In this document: piece by piece, positions 12,297 to 13,686 of the stretch
Numbering within the stretch: position 1 is the first letter of the stretch
How the letters are laid out: each line of letters begins with the position of its first letter
Origin: an uncultured bacterium
GTDB lineage: Bacteria; Cyanobacteriota; Vampirovibrionia; Gastranaerophilales; Gastranaerophilaceae
Direction: 5' to 3'
DNA length: 13,686 bases
NCBI GenBank assembly: GCA_900551675.1
Contig: URXH01000051.1
Location: 1-13,686, forward strand
Made by a program: the position numbers and the translations under genes
Notes under the pieces: generated by a model
Told to the model about the DNA's origin: nothing
Database searches by the model: none
The model's input: the letters and a program-made list of their open reading frames with translations, nothing else

Positions 12297-13577
12297 ATGA
12301 ATAAGGTTGTAGTAGGCGCTCAATGGGGCGATGAAGGAAAAGCTAAAATTACGGATTTACTTGCACAGGATGCTGATTTGATTATCAGATATCAGGGCGG
12401 ATGTAATGCAGGACATACAGTTGTAGCGCATAACAAAACCTTTAAATTTCACCTTATACCATCAGGAATTTTGTATAAAGGCAAAACCTGTTTTATTGGT
12501 GCAGGAACCGTTATCTTGCCCGAATACTTTGAAGAAGAAATTAATGGGCTTATAAAAGAAGGCATTGACGTAACAGGACTTAAAATCAATCCGCTTGCGT
12601 CTATTACAATGCCTTATCATACAGAAATTGACGGATATTCCGAAGACACTGCATCCAAAGGCAAAATCGGAACAACCAAAAAAGGCATAGGTCCGACTTA
12701 CACGGATAAAATGGCAAGAATTGGATTAAAGGTTCAGGACTTGTATTCAGAAGATGCACTGTCTGAAAAATTAGATATAATACTCCCTTTGAAAAATAAA
12801 ACTTTAAAAGAAGTGTACGGGCTGAAAATATACACAAAAGAAGAAATTTTAGCTTTATGCAGAAAATATGCTGAAATTTTCAGACCCTATGTCTGTTTTG
12901 ACTGGCAAAAAGTTCTTGAAGATGCAAAACGCGATAAAAAAGCAATTCTTTTTGAAGGCGCGCAGGGTGTAATGCTTGATATAGACTACGGAACTTATCC
13001 TTTTGTAACCTCATCAAATCCTATAGGCGGAGGAGCTGCAACAGGCTCAGGCTATGGCCCGACAATGATAGATGAAGTTATCGGTGTTGCAAAAGCTTAT
13101 GTAACCAGAGTCGGAGAAGGGCCTTTTGTAACAGAATTGACAGATGAAACAGGAGATAAAATCCGTGAAACAGGTCATGAATACGGTGTTACAACAGGCA
13201 GACCCCGACGCTGCGGCTGGTTTGATACGGTTACTATGAAATATGCCGTTTTAGTCGGCGGTTTAACATCTGTTGCGCTCACGAAAATCGATGTATTTGA
13301 TACTTTTGATGAAATAAAAATCTGTACAGCTTACAAAGATAAACGAAACGGCAGACTTTACACAAGCTACCCTACGGATGTATTTATACACAAATACTTA
13401 GAGCCTGTTTATGAAATTCATAAAGGCTGGGGGCAAGATATTACAGGGATTACTGATTTTAACGAACTCCCTGAAAATGCTAAAAAATATCTTGCAAGAC
13501 TGGAAGAATTACTTGAAGTCCCAATTTCTATCGTAAGCGTAGGACCTGACAGGGATCAAACTATTGTCAAGAAATAA
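12297..13577 (+). CDS. purA: Adenylosuccinate synthetase
   Basis: PurA joins IMP and aspartate using GTP to give adenylosuccinate, the first committed step from IMP to AMP, in the cytoplasm. The 426 residues are full length. Motifs: QWGDEGKAK (9-17) with catalytic Asp12, RYQGGCNAGHT with catalytic His40, GIGPTYTDKMAR (130-141, the second family signature), GAQGVMLDIDYGTYPFVTSS, TTGRPRRCGW (299-308), the GTP-base motif TKID (329-332), and a C-terminus ending SVGPDRDQTIV. One unusual residue: the normally strict GDEGKGK loop reads GDEGKAK (Ala16 for Gly, codon GCT). All other active-site motifs are intact, so the enzyme is presumably active. The ribosome-binding site is AAAGGA about 10 nt before the ATG. 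Confidence 0.97.
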   Translation: MNKVVVGAQWGDEGKAKITDLLAQDADLIIRYQGGCNAGHTVVAHNKTFKFHLIPSGILYKGKTCFIGAGTVILPEYFEEEINGLIKEGIDVTGLKINPLASITMPYHTEIDGYSEDTASKGKIGTTKKGIGPTYTDKMARIGLKVQDLYSEDALSEKLDIILPLKNKTLKEVYGLKIYTKEEILALCRKYAEIFRPYVCFDWQKVLEDAKRDKKAILFEGAQGVMLDIDYGTYPFVTSSNPIGGGAATGSGYGPTMIDEVIGVAKAYVTRVGEGPFVTELTDETGDKIRETGHEYGVTTGRPRRCGWFDTVTMKYAVLVGGLTSVALTKIDVFDTFDEIKICTAYKDKRNGRLYTSYPTDVFIHKYLEPVYEIHKGWGQDITGITDFNELPENAKKYLARLEELLEVPISIVSVGPDRDQTIVKK

Positions 13578-13579
13578 TC

Positions 13580-13608
13580 TTGACAAACTCAAAAAAATCG
13601 TAAATAAT
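13580..13608 (+). promoter_or_regulatory. Sigma70-type promoter of the C10 leader module, copy 2
   Basis: TTGACA (13580-13585), a 17-nt spacer and AATAAT (13603-13608) start three bases after the purA stop. Same hexamers and spacing as copy 1 at 3957-3985. A 25-base stretch (13601-13625) is identical to 3978-4002, covering the -10 region through AGGAG. Confidence 0.6.
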
Positions 13609-13632
13609 AAAGAAAAAGTCAGGAGTATTAAT

Positions 13633-13686
13633 ATGTTGAATAGTAAAGCTTTTAAGTGCCCCCCCCCCGACAGGATAATGTTGCAG
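13633..13686 (+). CDS. Start of a second C10-leader gene (truncated by window edge)
   Basis: ATG 13633 is preceded by AGGAG with a 7-nt gap and reads MLNSKAFKCPPPDRIMLQ to the window end. It is homologous to the leader at 4011 (MLNREALSCPPPDRIKL), with the same C10 run at the same place. In the +1-C reading, both copies begin RQD after the prolines (RQDKIV in copy 1, RQDNVA in copy 2). By analogy a prepilin-like frame probably follows to the right, but none of it is visible here. Confidence 0.45.
   Translation, partial: MLNSKAFKCPPPDRIMLQ
13659..13668 (+). repeat. Homopolymeric C10 tract, copy 2
   Basis: Ten C, 26 nt after ATG 13633, exactly as in copy 1. The 22 bases made of TG, the C10 run and GACAGGATAA are identical in both copies. 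Confidence 0.9.

Noticed and set aside
13570..13600. Intrinsic terminator directly after purA
   Set aside because: Only a weak CTTGACA-type stretch and A runs are present, with no GC-rich stem followed by T's.

Overview
The window reads as a chromosomal segment of a low-GC anaerobic bacterium. The best guess, from protein style only, is a gut lineage of Gastranaerophilales (Melainabacteria/Vampirovibrionia, non-photosynthetic relatives of cyanobacteria). The grounds are the prepilin N-terminus FTLAEVLITLGIIGVVAAM, the AT-rich codon use, and an anaerobic-type ETF beside an NfnA-like flavoprotein. No search was run, so the taxonomy is an inference.

Layout, left to right. The tail of an unidentified gene (2-226, +) converges on and overlaps the end of mnmG (223-2106, -), a tRNA wobble-uridine modification enzyme. 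An AT-rich divergent gap with two palindromes leads to a TPR-repeat protein (2295-3953, +). Four bases after its stop begins a TTGACA/AATAAT promoter module, then a perfect Shine-Dalgarno, an ATG at 4011 and a run of ten C. This is followed by about 400 GC-richer bases packed with palindromic repeats, and then a type IV prepilin/pseudopilin-like gene ending at 5185. Next come pnp (polynucleotide phosphorylase, 5305-7446), a strongly structured intergenic element, a PfkB-family sugar kinase (7604-8650, +), a convergent maltose/galactoside-type O-acetyltransferase (8655-9200, -), an apparent operon nfnA-like / 60-aa four-Cys protein / etfB / etfA (9367-12228, +), and purA (12297-13577, +). Three bases after purA the same promoter/SD/ATG/C10 module starts again and runs off the right edge.

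The housekeeping genes cover tRNA modification, RNA decay and AMP synthesis. The NfnA-EtfBA operon is an electron-transfer unit linking NAD(P)H and flavins; neither NfnB nor an acyl-CoA dehydrogenase lies inside the window.

The main discovery candidate is the repeated C10 leader. With ten C the good ATG at 4011 reads into a stop after 17 codons. With eleven (or eight) C it reads straight through the palindrome-rich region into the prepilin domain. This is the architecture of a phase-variable (slipped-strand) switch, and a second copy of the module sits 9.6 kb downstream. This suggests a dispersed family of switchable surface pilins or pseudopilins, not previously known to me.
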